NCBI GenBank assembly: GCA_029547705.1
Contig: JAKPOU010000035.1
Location: 1-64,000, forward strand
Reading direction: 5' to 3'
Length of the DNA: 64,000 bases
Origin: Bacteroidota bacterium
GTDB taxonomy: Bacteria; Bacteroidota; Bacteroidia; Bacteroidales; VadinHA17
Below, in pieces: positions 26,367-35,568 of this stretch. The notes under the pieces are model-generated. The model saw only the letters and a list, made by a program, of their open reading frames with translations, was not told the origin of the DNA and did no database searches. A program made the position numbers and the translations under genes. Positions within the stretch are counted from its first letter, which is position 1; each line of letters starts with the position of its first letter.

Positions 26367-27701
26367 TTGAAAAGTCGATATCCTTTGTCAGTTCATAAAA
26401 AAATACTGGTCATTGCACTTCTGATAACTCTTGTAAGTTATAATCCCGGAACCGGTGATGAAAGCCCTGAACTTACCAACAAGCTGATGCTGGATAATGT
26501 GCGGCTGACAAATTCGGGTTCTGACGGGCCGCAATTCGAAGACGTGGAAAGATACCTTGAATCATTCATGCGAAAATGGGAGATAAGGGGTGCATCCGTT
26601 GCAGTATCAAAGGACGGTCAACTTATTTACGCCAGGGGATTTGGACTGGCTGATACCGTAACAAAGGAAGAAGTGCAGCCATTTTATAAATTCCGGATAG
26701 CCAGTATCTCAAAGCTGATAACGGCAGTTGCCGTGATGAAACTAGCTGAGGAAGGCCGCCTGTCTTTAAGCGACAGGGTTTTCGGGGGGAATGCCATTCT
26801 TGATGATGTTTATTTCAGTAATCCAAAGGATAAAAGGGTATATGATATTACTGTGGCACACCTCCTGAGCCATGAGGCCGGATGGTCGCAGCGCTGGGGT
26901 GATCAGATGTTTATGCCGGTGGTAATTGCTGATCATATGGGAACGGACATGCCCGTGGACACCAGGACCATTATCCGCTTTGCCCTTGATAAGAACCTTC
27001 ATTTTACTCCCGGAACTGGAAGGGCTTATTCAAATCTCGGATACGCCATTCTGGGACTGGTCATTGAAAAGATATCGGGCATGCCTTATGATGAATATTG
27101 TAAAAAATCAATCCTGGAACCGCTTGGAATTTATGACATGATGCTTGCCCGCAACCTGAAGGAAGAAAAAGCACCCTGGGAAGTGACTTATCATGTTCCG
27201 GAAGATGTCCTGCCAAAACCTTCGGTTTATGGAACAGGAGAACTCCTGTCTCCCTGCTACGGAGGAAATGATATTGAGGCTCTCGGTGCGGCAGGTGCAT
27301 GGCTTGCAACGGCTCCCGACCTGATGCGCCTGTTGCTTGCGGTTGACGGGTTTGATACAAGGCCGGATATATTGTCGGCCCCTAGCATTGAACTGATGAC
27401 AGATAACGGCAAGGGTCTTGCACCGGCCGGATGGAAAACAACCCTGGATAACGGAACATGGTGGCGGACCGGCTCCTTTCCCGGAACAGCCGCAATGATG
27501 AAAAGGGAAGCCGACGGAACGGCCTGGGTTGTTCTTCTTAATACAAGCACCTGGAACGGACCCGAGATACATTCATACATTAACAGCCTTATGCAAAGGG
27601 TCACATCAAAGCTAAACCCCGGAGACAATACCGACCTATTTAATTTTTCAATTCCGGTACCCCTTGTATCTGCCGACGGAAATGAATTATTTATTGGATA
27701 A
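26367..27701 (+). CDS. Serine beta-lactamase-fold hydrolase
   Basis: The protein has 444 residues and belongs to the class C beta-lactamase / D-aminopeptidase / esterase family (S12-like). The catalytic serine and lysine are in ASISKLITA (SxxK), the YxN motif is YSNLGY, and HEAGW lies near the active site. A membrane signal, KKILVIALLITLVSY, is near the N-terminus. The tracked start is a TTG (26367); no ATG occurs until after the signal region, so either this TTG or the one at 26385 must be used. A TATTTTTG -7-like element at 26355-26362 would put transcription start almost on the first TTG. Family members hydrolyse peptidoglycan peptides, esters or lactams, and the substrate is open. Its stop overlaps the next start (TAATG). 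Confidence 0.82.
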   Translation: MKSRYPLSVHKKILVIALLITLVSYNPGTGDESPELTNKLMLDNVRLTNSGSDGPQFEDVERYLESFMRKWEIRGASVAVSKDGQLIYARGFGLADTVTKEEVQPFYKFRIASISKLITAVAVMKLAEEGRLSLSDRVFGGNAILDDVYFSNPKDKRVYDITVAHLLSHEAGWSQRWGDQMFMPVVIADHMGTDMPVDTRTIIRFALDKNLHFTPGTGRAYSNLGYAILGLVIEKISGMPYDEYCKKSILEPLGIYDMMLARNLKEEKAPWEVTYHVPEDVLPKPSVYGTGELLSPCYGGNDIEALGAAGAWLATAPDLMRLLLAVDGFDTRPDILSAPSIELMTDNGKGLAPAGWKTTLDNGTWWRTGSFPGTAAMMKREADGTAWVVLLNTSTWNGPEIHSYINSLMQRVTSKLNPGDNTDLFNFSIPVPLVSADGNELFIG

Positions 27702-28423
27702 TGTGCTTTACGGTTAATGTCAATCTGATAAAGGAGGAAATTGAATACCGATACGGGATTAATTTTCCTGATAAATACCGCTACGAACCAAGCTATTATT
27801 ACCATGCCTTCAGTTTCCCGGAACTGGCGGCCATATGTTCGGGTTATTCAACGGTGCGTTTTCTTAAATGGGGACTCATTCCTTCCTGGGTCAGAAATGC
27901 ATCTGAGGCAGCCTCTGTAAGGACAAAAACATTCAATGCACGATCGGAAAGCCTGGATTCGAAACAATCTTTTTCATCCTCATTCAAATCAAAAAGATGC
28001 ATCATTCCCGTCAGGGGGTTCTATGAATGGCAGCATGCCGGAAAGATGAAGATACCCTGGTATGTTTACAGGGCAGACGGCGGGATACTTTCACTGGCCG
28101 GACTATATTCCAGCTGGTACAATAAGGATAACGGCGAGATTGTGGATACCTGTTCGGTTATAACCACTGATGCGAACGAAATGATGGCCGTGATCCATAA
28201 TTCCAGGAAAAGAATGCCCGTTGTGCTGGACCGGAATAATGAAGAAAACTGGATCAGCCCGGATTCTTCACCGTCCCTCTTGTCGGAAATGCTCAGGCCC
28301 TGTCCCGCGGATGTGCTGAAAGCCCATACCATAGGTCCTCTGATAAATGACCGGACCAAAGTCAGGAATACTCCGGAAATAATAAGGGAATATATTTGGG
28401 ATATCCCTCATACACTATTCTAG
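27701..28423 (+). CDS. yedK: SOS-response-associated peptidase (YedK/HMCES)
   Basis: The protein has 240 residues. This DUF159/SRAP family protein forms a DNA-protein crosslink with abasic sites in single-stranded DNA. The catalytic cysteine is residue 2 (MCFTVN) and needs removal of the first methionine. Other active-site landmarks are the asparagine in FNARSES, the glutamate in GFYEWQH and the histidine in VIHNSRKRMPVVL. Length is normal. It starts within the stop of the beta-lactamase-fold gene, so the two are translationally coupled, though a functional link is not obvious. Confidence 0.93.
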   Translation: MCFTVNVNLIKEEIEYRYGINFPDKYRYEPSYYYHAFSFPELAAICSGYSTVRFLKWGLIPSWVRNASEAASVRTKTFNARSESLDSKQSFSSSFKSKRCIIPVRGFYEWQHAGKMKIPWYVYRADGGILSLAGLYSSWYNKDNGEIVDTCSVITTDANEMMAVIHNSRKRMPVVLDRNNEENWISPDSSPSLLSEMLRPCPADVLKAHTIGPLINDRTKVRNTPEIIREYIWDIPHTLF

Positions 28424-28518
28424 ATTATATCAATTCCGTTTATTTACGGCGAAATATGCCATGGATTGGGGTTTTTTTACTAAATTGCCGGATTGTCCCT
28501 GAACTTAAACTTAAAATT

Positions 28519-31500
28519 ATGACTTCTAAATTTTTCACTTCCATTATTCTGTTAGCCTTATATTTATCATTGTCAGCGATGGATGAAGCCAGATTGCTGC
28601 GCTTCCCGGCTATCAGCGGCGATAAGATAGTGTTCAGCTATGCCGGCGACCTGTACTCTGTATCTTCTGACGGAGGAATTGCCAGAAAACTGACTACTGA
28701 TACCGGAGATGAAATATTTCCCCGTTTTTCGCCTGACGGCAGATATATTGCCTTCACCGGACAGTATAACGGAAATACTGAAGTATTCATTATTCCCATG
28801 GGAGGGAGGTACTCCCAGGAGGCTGACACATACAGCAACCCTGAGCAGGGATGACATTGGCGACAGGATGGGGCCAAACAATATTGTCATGACCTGGACT
28901 CCTGACGGGAAACATATAGTTTACAGGTCAAGAAGACATTCCTTCAGTGATTTTCTGGGCCAGCTCTTCATGGTACCGCTTGAAGGTGGAATGTCAAAGG
29001 AAATACCCCTGACAAACGGCGGATTCTGCTCATTTTCGCCTGACGGGAAAAAACTGGCATTCAACTGGGTTTTCCGCGAATTCAGAACCTGGAAATATTA
29101 TGAGGGAGGAATGGCTGATGATATCCGGATATTTGATTTTGAATCGGGCAATGTGGAAAAAATTACAGATACCCGGGCCCAGGAAATATGTCCCATGTGG
29201 ATAGGAGAAGAGATATTTTTCCTTTCTGACCGGGACAGGACAATGAACCTGTTTGTATACAACACCCGTACAAAAGAAACCGGAAAAGTAACAGATTTCG
29301 ATACATACGACATTAAATTCCCGTCCAGTGACGGAAACCAGATTGTGTTTGAAAATGGCGGCTACATATACAGGATGGATGCCCGGACACGCAAACCCGA
29401 AAAAGTGACCATTTATATTGCAGATGATTTTGAGTCAGCGAAAAGAGTGACGAAAGATGCATCGGAAAGGATTACCATGGTCAGTCCTTCTCCCGACGGG
29501 GAAAGAGTAGTTATAAGTGCTCGCGGCGATATCTTTGACGTTCCGGTAAAGGAAGGAGTGACAAGAAATCTCACTGCTACTTCAGGTGTTCATGAAAGAA
29601 ATGCACAGTGGTCTCCTGACGGGAAAAATATTGCCTGGGTTTCCGATGCCGGCGGGGAATTCGAGATATGGATGCAGAAAGCCGACAGATCCATGCCGGC
29701 CCGCAGCATAACGAAAGATCAGAACACATATATTTTCGGGATCAGATGGTCGCCTGACAGTAAAAAACTTCTTTACACGACTAAAAAGAATGATCTCAGG
29801 TATGTGGATGTTTCCACAGGCAGGATAACCGTTGTGGATCAATCACCCAAGAGTCCGATGTATAATGCCAGCTGGTCGCCTGACAGCAAATGGATTGCCT
29901 TCGTCAGAAATGAGGTGGGGTTTCCTGTGATCCGTATTTATAATGTGGAAACGGCAAAATCATCGGAAGTGACTGACAAGTGGTATTCATCGGGTGACCC
30001 CGTTTTCAGCGTGGACGGAAAATACCTCTTCTTCACTTCCGAGAGGGATTTCAATCCTGTATACAGCCAGACAGAATGGAATCATGCTTATGTGGATATG
30101 AGCAGAATCTATCTGGTTCCCCTGGCAAAAGACACACCTTCGCCCTTTGCAGCCTCTGATGATAAAATCAGTGAAGGAGAAGAAGCCGCGCCGGCCGAAA
30201 CTTCTCCGGCAAGGGGAAAAAAGACAGCCCCTGCGAAATCCCGGGAGAGTGATTCAAAAAATGTCATAATTGATTTTGACGGAATAAATGACAGAATAGT
30301 ATCCCTGCCGGTGAGGCCGGGTAATTATGGTAACCTGCAGACTGTCGGGGATAAAATATTTTATACTTCCTTTTCCCGTTCAGGCGGTCAGCAGGGAGCA
30401 GGTTATTTTGACCTTAAGGAGAAAAAGGAAGTTGACCTGGGCAGCGGAATATCACTGACACCCGTTCCCAGCGGGAAAAAGATGCTTGTCAGACAGGGGA
30501 ACAGATATGGGATTATTCCGGTTCCGTCAGCAAAGGTGGAGCTGAAGGAAACGATAAATACCGGTGATATGAAAGTACTGGTCGATCTTTCCGAAGAATG
30601 GGAAAATATTTTCAATGAATCATGGAGACAGATGCGTGATTTTTTCTATGACCCTGGAATGCATGGTGTTGACTGGAAGAAGATGCATGAGAAATATCAT
30701 GTATTGCTGCCACATGTGAGCCACAGATCGGATCTGACTTATGTTATCGGGGAAATGATGGGTGAACTGAGCGTGGGACATGCCTATGTGATGAATGGAG
30801 AACGCCCTCAGCCGGAAAGGATACAGACAGGACTCCTCGGGGCAAGGCTGAGCAGGGATGAATCGGGATATGCAAGGATTGACAGAATACTTAAGGGAGC
30901 AAACTGGAACCAGTCGCTTGTTTCACCATTAACGGTCAGCGGTGTTGATGCGAAGGAAGGAGAATACATACTGGCTGTGAACGGAGAACCGGTAAATAAG
31001 GTGAAGGATATTTATGAACTGCTGACAGGAAAAGCCGGGGTGCTTGTTGAGCTTACACTTAATTCCAAACCTGATATGGCCGGAAGCAGGAATGTTATAG
31101 TCAAACCCCTGGCTTCCGAAAAGGAACTTTATTACTATAACTGGGTCCAGGAAAACACCCGTAAAGTCACTGAAGCCACAAACGGAAGAGTGGGCTATAT
31201 TCATATTCCGGATATGCAGGTTGCCGGACTGAACCAGTTTGCCGAGCATTATTACCCTCAGCTTGAGAAGGAAGCACTTATAATTGATGACAGGAGCAAT
31301 GGCGGAGGAAACGTTTCTCCCATGATAATAGAAAGACTGATGAGGACTATGACCTATGTAACAATGAATACCGGGGCAACGGTCGGCGATGTCAATCCGG
31401 GAGGCACACATCTCGGTCCCAAGGTTGCCCTCTGCGACAAGTATTCGGCATCTGACGGTGACTTGTTTTCCTACAGGTTTAAATTCAATAAAATAGGTAC

Positions 31501-31801
31501 TCTTATCGGAACGAGAACATGGGGAGGCGTGGTAGGTATATCAGGTCCGGCTCCTACGATTGACGGTGGCAATATCAATACACCCTCATGGGCTCCTTAT
31601 GCAGCAGACGGAAGCAGCTTTATTGTCGAAGGCTACGGAGTGGACCCTGATATTGTTATAGAAAATGATCCCCACAGGGAATACCTGGGACAGGATGATC
31701 AGCTGAACAAGGCAATAGAGGTGGCTCTTGAAAAGCTAAAGACGGAGAGCAGGAAAGTTCCGGAAATACCGCCATTTCCTGATAAGAGCGGAAGAAAATA
31801 G
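28519..31801 (+). CDS. Tricorn protease homologue, one-base frameshift near the start
   Basis: Two tracked ORFs make one gene. The first (from the ATG at 28519) gives a signal peptide and propeller start (RLLRFPAISGDKIVF, FSPDGRYIAFTG). The second, read from about 28800, continues with GGTPRRLT, the expected tricorn sequence. Removing one G from ATGGGAGGGAGG (28799-28809) restores a single frame of exactly 1093 residues. Domains are a PD40 beta-propeller with many W/FSPDGK blades, a second propeller with a linker rich in E, A and K, a C1 domain, a PDZ domain and a C2 serine-protease core. Catalytic candidates are serine and histidine in LSVGHAYV, the RSNGGGN block, the nucleophile serine in YSASDGD and the glutamate in IVEGYGVDPD. 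It trims peptides. The shift may be real inactivation, a slippery site or an assembly error. Confidence 0.85.
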
Positions 31802-31811
31802 TAAATCACCG

Positions 31812-32558
31812 CTACTGCGCTACGAAATGATAGGTTAAGGTTCCCTGCTGAATCCGGGGGGCATTTATATCGGGATTGAATCTTGATATTTTAGCTGTTG
31901 ATACGGCAGTCTCAACCAGGCAGGGATCGCCTGTCGTGCTGAGATCTTCTATTATCACAGCCGACTCTACTGCTCCTTTCTGGTTAACGGCTATTCTGAG
32001 AACAACTTTCCCGGCTCCCCGGCATTTATAGATGGGAATGGGCAGATACTGATGGGTTCTGCCGGCCAGGTCATAATAAATCCTTGTCGGTCCCTGGTAA
32101 TTTGCAGCCATCTCAGCAGAATCAGGCTCTTTTTCCTCTTTTTCCCTGTCCGTTTTCTCTTCATATGCCAGATTCTCATCAGGTCCGGCCTCTGCCCTTC
32201 TTTTCTGCTCATCTATGTAATTGTCGGCTCCCAGCTTTCCGCTTTCAATAAGCTCTTCCTTAACCTTGTCAATATAATCTGCAGGATTAATCTGTTCAAC
32301 AGGCCTGTTGGCAAGATTCCGTGCAATATTCATCAGTTCCTCGTCTCCCTGGAGGATTTTTTCAAGAGCGGATGCCGGTAGTTCAATGAGCTCTTCTTCA
32401 TTTTCCTGATCCGGAATTGCTTCGAATTCAACCATAAATTCACGGGAAAGATCCCTCTGCAGATCATGGACCCTGAAGGACATAAAGATTATTGCTGCAA
32501 TAAGATGAACTATTACAGTTCCAAGAATACCAACCAGTTTGCTGTAAGGATCTTTCAT
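31812..32558 (-). CDS. TonB-like energy transducer
   Basis: The protein has 248 residues. A single N-terminal membrane segment (LVGILGTVIVHLIAAIIFMSF) contains the histidine seen in TonB proteins. A long acidic, charged spacer (about residues 45-160) follows, in place of the usual proline-rich one. The C-terminal ~85 residues (YKCRGAGKVVLRIAVNQKGAVESAVI and on to LTYHF) resemble the TonB C-terminal fold that contacts outer-membrane receptors. The two C-terminal cysteines (YKCRG, DPCLVE) are unusual. It overlaps the upstream gene by one base. It may energise receptors or be a TonB-family protein with a structural role. Confidence 0.75.
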   Translation of the reverse strand: MKDPYSKLVGILGTVIVHLIAAIIFMSFRVHDLQRDLSREFMVEFEAIPDQENEEELIELPASALEKILQGDEELMNIARNLANRPVEQINPADYIDKVKEELIESGKLGADNYIDEQKRRAEAGPDENLAYEEKTDREKEEKEPDSAEMAANYQGPTRIYYDLAGRTHQYLPIPIYKCRGAGKVVLRIAVNQKGAVESAVIIEDLSTTGDPCLVETAVSTAKISRFNPDINAPRIQQGTLTYHFVAQ

Positions 32559-33247
32559 CAGTTCCTCTCCTGTTTCTTCTTCTTCTTAATAACTTTCGCC
32601 TGTTGTGGTTTCTTATACGACTGATTCTTTAAAAGTCCTCTTTTTACTTCAGAAATAAATCTTGACCAGGCAAATGGATTCAGGAGATTGTTCACGGGAT
32701 ACTGGTTCCGGCCTGACATGCTTGTGAAGTTCTGTTCCATGGAATAGCGGTAACCCGCTTCAGGTGTAATATTGAGGTTGGATTGGTTGGTTATTGCCAC
32801 GTAAATGGATGCCAGGTTCTCGTTCATGTGCTCAACCAGGGGATCAGCCGGCTTCACTTTTGTAACATCCTTTATGAATTCATCATAGTTCCGCCATGGA
32901 AAAATTGTGACTTCAGCTATGGAAATAGTGTCTGATTCGAGTACAATATCCACCATACAGCGCCTGTCGGTATAATCTTCCGGAATCACGGTATGGTATC
33001 TCTTATAGCCCAGAATCCTGAAAAATACAGTATCGCCCGGAGTGGTTGCAATTGAATAGATGCCGGATCTTTCACTTACACTTCCCCTCCGGAGTTTTTT
33101 TGAAATAACTGCAACTCCCTGAACAGGATTTTGTGCTTCATCCGTTATAATACCGCTGAGCTGAATGAATCTTTCCTGTATTGCCTGTCCGGCAACGGGA
33201 ACAAAAAAAATGAAAAGGAAAAAAACGGTATTTTGTATTTTGTTCAA
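32558..33247 (-). CDS. Carboxypeptidase-regulatory-domain envelope protein
   Basis: The protein has 229 residues. A signal peptide (to about VAGQA) is followed by a CarboxypepD_reg-like beta-sandwich (about residues 28-105: IQLSGIITDEAQNPVQGVAVISKK, FRILGYKRYHT). The remaining ~110 residues include the FPWRNYDEFIKDV block and end in a basic tail (KVIKKKKKQERN). This layout recurs in Bacteroidetes as a stand-alone periplasmic or outer-membrane-associated protein of unknown role. It sits one base ahead of the TonB-like gene, suggesting they work together at the envelope. Confidence 0.75.
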   Translation of the reverse strand: MNKIQNTVFFLFIFFVPVAGQAIQERFIQLSGIITDEAQNPVQGVAVISKKLRRGSVSERSGIYSIATTPGDTVFFRILGYKRYHTVIPEDYTDRRCMVDIVLESDTISIAEVTIFPWRNYDEFIKDVTKVKPADPLVEHMNENLASIYVAITNQSNLNITPEAGYRYSMEQNFTSMSGRNQYPVNNLLNPFAWSRFISEVKRGLLKNQSYKKPQQAKVIKKKKKQERN

Positions 33248-33368
33248 AATGAAAAATCCTAAACTTTAAGCCATTGAATTCTTATATATCTGCAAAGTAA
33301 ACATTATTGGATGTAATGAAAAAGAATTAACTAAATTTTAATAAATTGACAACCTTAAAAAACAGATT

Positions 33369-34973
33369 ATGAAAAGGCTCCTTTTACTGGGAGATGAGGC
33401 TATTGCTCAGGCTGCCATTGATGCCGGACTGAGTGGCATGTATGCTTATCCGGGAACTCCGTCCACTGAAATCATGGAATATATCCGGGCTTCAGAAACT
33501 GCACGGGAGCGGAATATTCACAGAACATGGTCGGCCAATGAAAAGACTGCCATGGAGTCTGCTCTTGGAATGTCCTATGCAGGGAAGAGAGCCATGGTGG
33601 CAATGAAACATGTTGGTCTGAATGTGGCTGCAGACAGTTTTATCAATTCTGCAATTACCGGTGTAAACGGTGGTCTGATAGTGGTTTCTGCCGATGACCC
33701 TTCAATGCATTCATCACAGAATGAACAGGATTCAAGATTTTACGGGAAGTTTGCATTCGTTCCCTGCTTTGAGCCCTCAAACCAGCAGGAAGCTTACAAT
33801 ATGGTTTTTGATGCATTTGAATTGTCTGAAAAATACAAAACCCCTGTTCTGTTCAGAATAACGACCCGGCTTGCCCACTCCAGGACAAGTGTCAGTCTTG
33901 TAAAATATCCGGTTCCGGAGAAAGAGCTGAGTCTGCCCGGGGATCCCGTTCAGTTCGTACTGCTTCCGGCATTCGCGAGAAAAAAATACAAAACCCTGAT
34001 TGCCACTTATGAATCCATGAGATATGATGCAAGGTTGTCGGAGTATAATTTTTTCAGGGATGGAAGGAGAAGAGAACTTGGAATCATCACCTGCGGGATT
34101 GCATACAATTACCTTATGGAAAACCTTTCAGAAACGGAGCCGGATTTTCCCATACTGAAAATCTGTGCCTATCCCTTTCCCCCGGACCTGATAAGGGAGA
34201 TTATGAACAGATGTGATGAAATCCTGGTTCTTGAAGAAGGCTATCCCCTTATTGAAGAAAGTATTACCGGGATCTGTGACAGCGGAAAAAAGGTTTACGG
34301 ACGGCTTGAAGGCACTGTGCCGAGAGACGGGGAACTGAATCCTTCCATTGTGGCAAAAGCTCTGGGAATAAAAAGCTCACAAAAAAGAAGTGTGCCTGCA
34401 GTCGTAAAAATGAGACCACCTTCATTCTGCAAGGGCTGCGGGCATTCCGATACTTTCAATGCACTGATTGAAGCAATGAAGCCCTACGGACCGGGCAGAG
34501 TCTTTTCAGACATTGGATGCTACACCCTGGCAGCACTGCCGCCCTATAGCATTATCAACTCATGTGTGGATATGGGCGCTTCGGTCACAATGGCAATCGG
34601 AGCTGCCGATGCCGGATTGTCACCCTCGGTAGCCGTTATTGGTGATTCCACCTTTACACACTCCGGGATGACCGGCCTGCTTGATGCCGTTACTAAAAAT
34701 TCACCTGTAACGATAATTATTTCCGATAATCTCACAACCGGCATGACCGGCGGCCAGGAATCACCCGGGGCCGGCAGACTGGAAAAGATATGTGCAGGAC
34801 TGGGAGTTGGTGAGGAACACATCAGGACAATGACACCAATCAGAAAAAACCATGAGGAAAATGTACGGATTATCAGGGAGGAACTTGAATTCAATGGTGT
34901 TTCCGTAATAGTCTCATCAAGGGAATGTGTTCAGACACTTTTAAAACGGAAAAAAACTGAATCATCCGGATAA
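33369..34973 (+). CDS. iorA: Indolepyruvate:ferredoxin oxidoreductase alpha subunit, short form
   Basis: This subunit oxidatively decarboxylates aryl 2-oxoacids (from Trp, Phe, Tyr) to acyl-CoA, passing electrons to ferredoxin. The N-terminal pyrimidine domain has GMYAYPGTPSTEIMEYI and SADDPSMHSSQNEQDSR. The thiamine-diphosphate domain has PPSFCKGCGHSDTF, SDIGCYTL and GDSTFTHSGMTGLLDAV with SDNLTTGMTGGQ. At 534 residues it ends shortly after ECVQTLLKRK and lacks the C-terminal pair of 4Fe-4S clusters (CxxCxxCxxxC) normally present in IorA (about 600 residues). No ferredoxin-like gene follows. Electron transfer would then need a separate ferredoxin protein. IorB starts 19 bp downstream. Confidence 0.92.
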   Translation: MKRLLLLGDEAIAQAAIDAGLSGMYAYPGTPSTEIMEYIRASETARERNIHRTWSANEKTAMESALGMSYAGKRAMVAMKHVGLNVAADSFINSAITGVNGGLIVVSADDPSMHSSQNEQDSRFYGKFAFVPCFEPSNQQEAYNMVFDAFELSEKYKTPVLFRITTRLAHSRTSVSLVKYPVPEKELSLPGDPVQFVLLPAFARKKYKTLIATYESMRYDARLSEYNFFRDGRRRELGIITCGIAYNYLMENLSETEPDFPILKICAYPFPPDLIREIMNRCDEILVLEEGYPLIEESITGICDSGKKVYGRLEGTVPRDGELNPSIVAKALGIKSSQKRSVPAVVKMRPPSFCKGCGHSDTFNALIEAMKPYGPGRVFSDIGCYTLAALPPYSIINSCVDMGASVTMAIGAADAGLSPSVAVIGDSTFTHSGMTGLLDAVTKNSPVTIIISDNLTTGMTGGQESPGAGRLEKICAGLGVGEEHIRTMTPIRKNHEENVRIIREELEFNGVSVIVSSRECVQTLLKRKKTESSG

Positions 34974-34992
34974 TGAAATCAACTGATATTTT

Positions 34993-35568
34993 ATGAAAAA
35001 AGATATCATACTGGCAGGTGTAGGAGGGCAGGGCATCCTTTCCATCGCGGCGGTAATCGGCCTGGCAGCCCTTGAGAATAACCTTTTTTTCAAACAGTCT
35101 GAAGTTCATGGAATGAGCCAGAGAGGAGGAGACGTCTATTCGCACTTCCGTCTTTCCCGCAAACCCGTGTCATCAGATCTTATTCCGTATGGCAGTGCCG
35201 ACATGATAATTTCCGTTGAACCGATGGAGTCACTGAGATACCTGCCCTGGCTTTCTCCTTCGGGATGGCTGATTACAAACTCTGATCCCTACATCAACAT
35301 ACCTGATTATCCTCCCCTGGAAGAAATATTTTCCGAAATCAGGAAAATTAAAAATCACCGGATCATTAATGCTGAAACAACAGCCCGGGAAGCAGGCTCT
35401 GTAAAAGCCGTGAATATGGTAATGCTGGGAGCCGCATCACACTATACCGGCCTTGGATGCAGCAGTCTTGAAAACGGAATCAGGAAACTGTTCGGCAGTA
35501 AGGGAGAGAAAATTACAGATATTAACCTTACGGCCTTCCGGGCCGGCCGCAATATCATTAATCCATGA
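34993..35568 (+). CDS. iorB: Indolepyruvate:ferredoxin oxidoreductase beta subunit
   Basis: The protein has 191 residues: the gamma-type domain of 2-oxoacid:ferredoxin oxidoreductases that partners IorA and helps bind CoA. Clear landmarks are ILAGVGGQGILSIAAVIG at the start and EVHGMSQRGGDVYSHFRLS. Length is normal. The last codons overlap the start of the peptidase gene (ATGA), so iorA, iorB and the dipeptidyl peptidase look like one operon that links release of peptides to fermentation of their aromatic amino acids. Confidence 0.93.
   Translation: MKKDIILAGVGGQGILSIAAVIGLAALENNLFFKQSEVHGMSQRGGDVYSHFRLSRKPVSSDLIPYGSADMIISVEPMESLRYLPWLSPSGWLITNSDPYINIPDYPPLEEIFSEIRKIKNHRIINAETTAREAGSVKAVNMVMLGAASHYTGLGCSSLENGIRKLFGSKGEKITDINLTAFRAGRNIINP

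Noticed and set aside
28396-28518. Extended N-terminus of the first tricorn fragment
   Set aside because: The first 41 residues overlap the end of the YedK gene and lack a signal peptide; the ATG at 28519 starts one.
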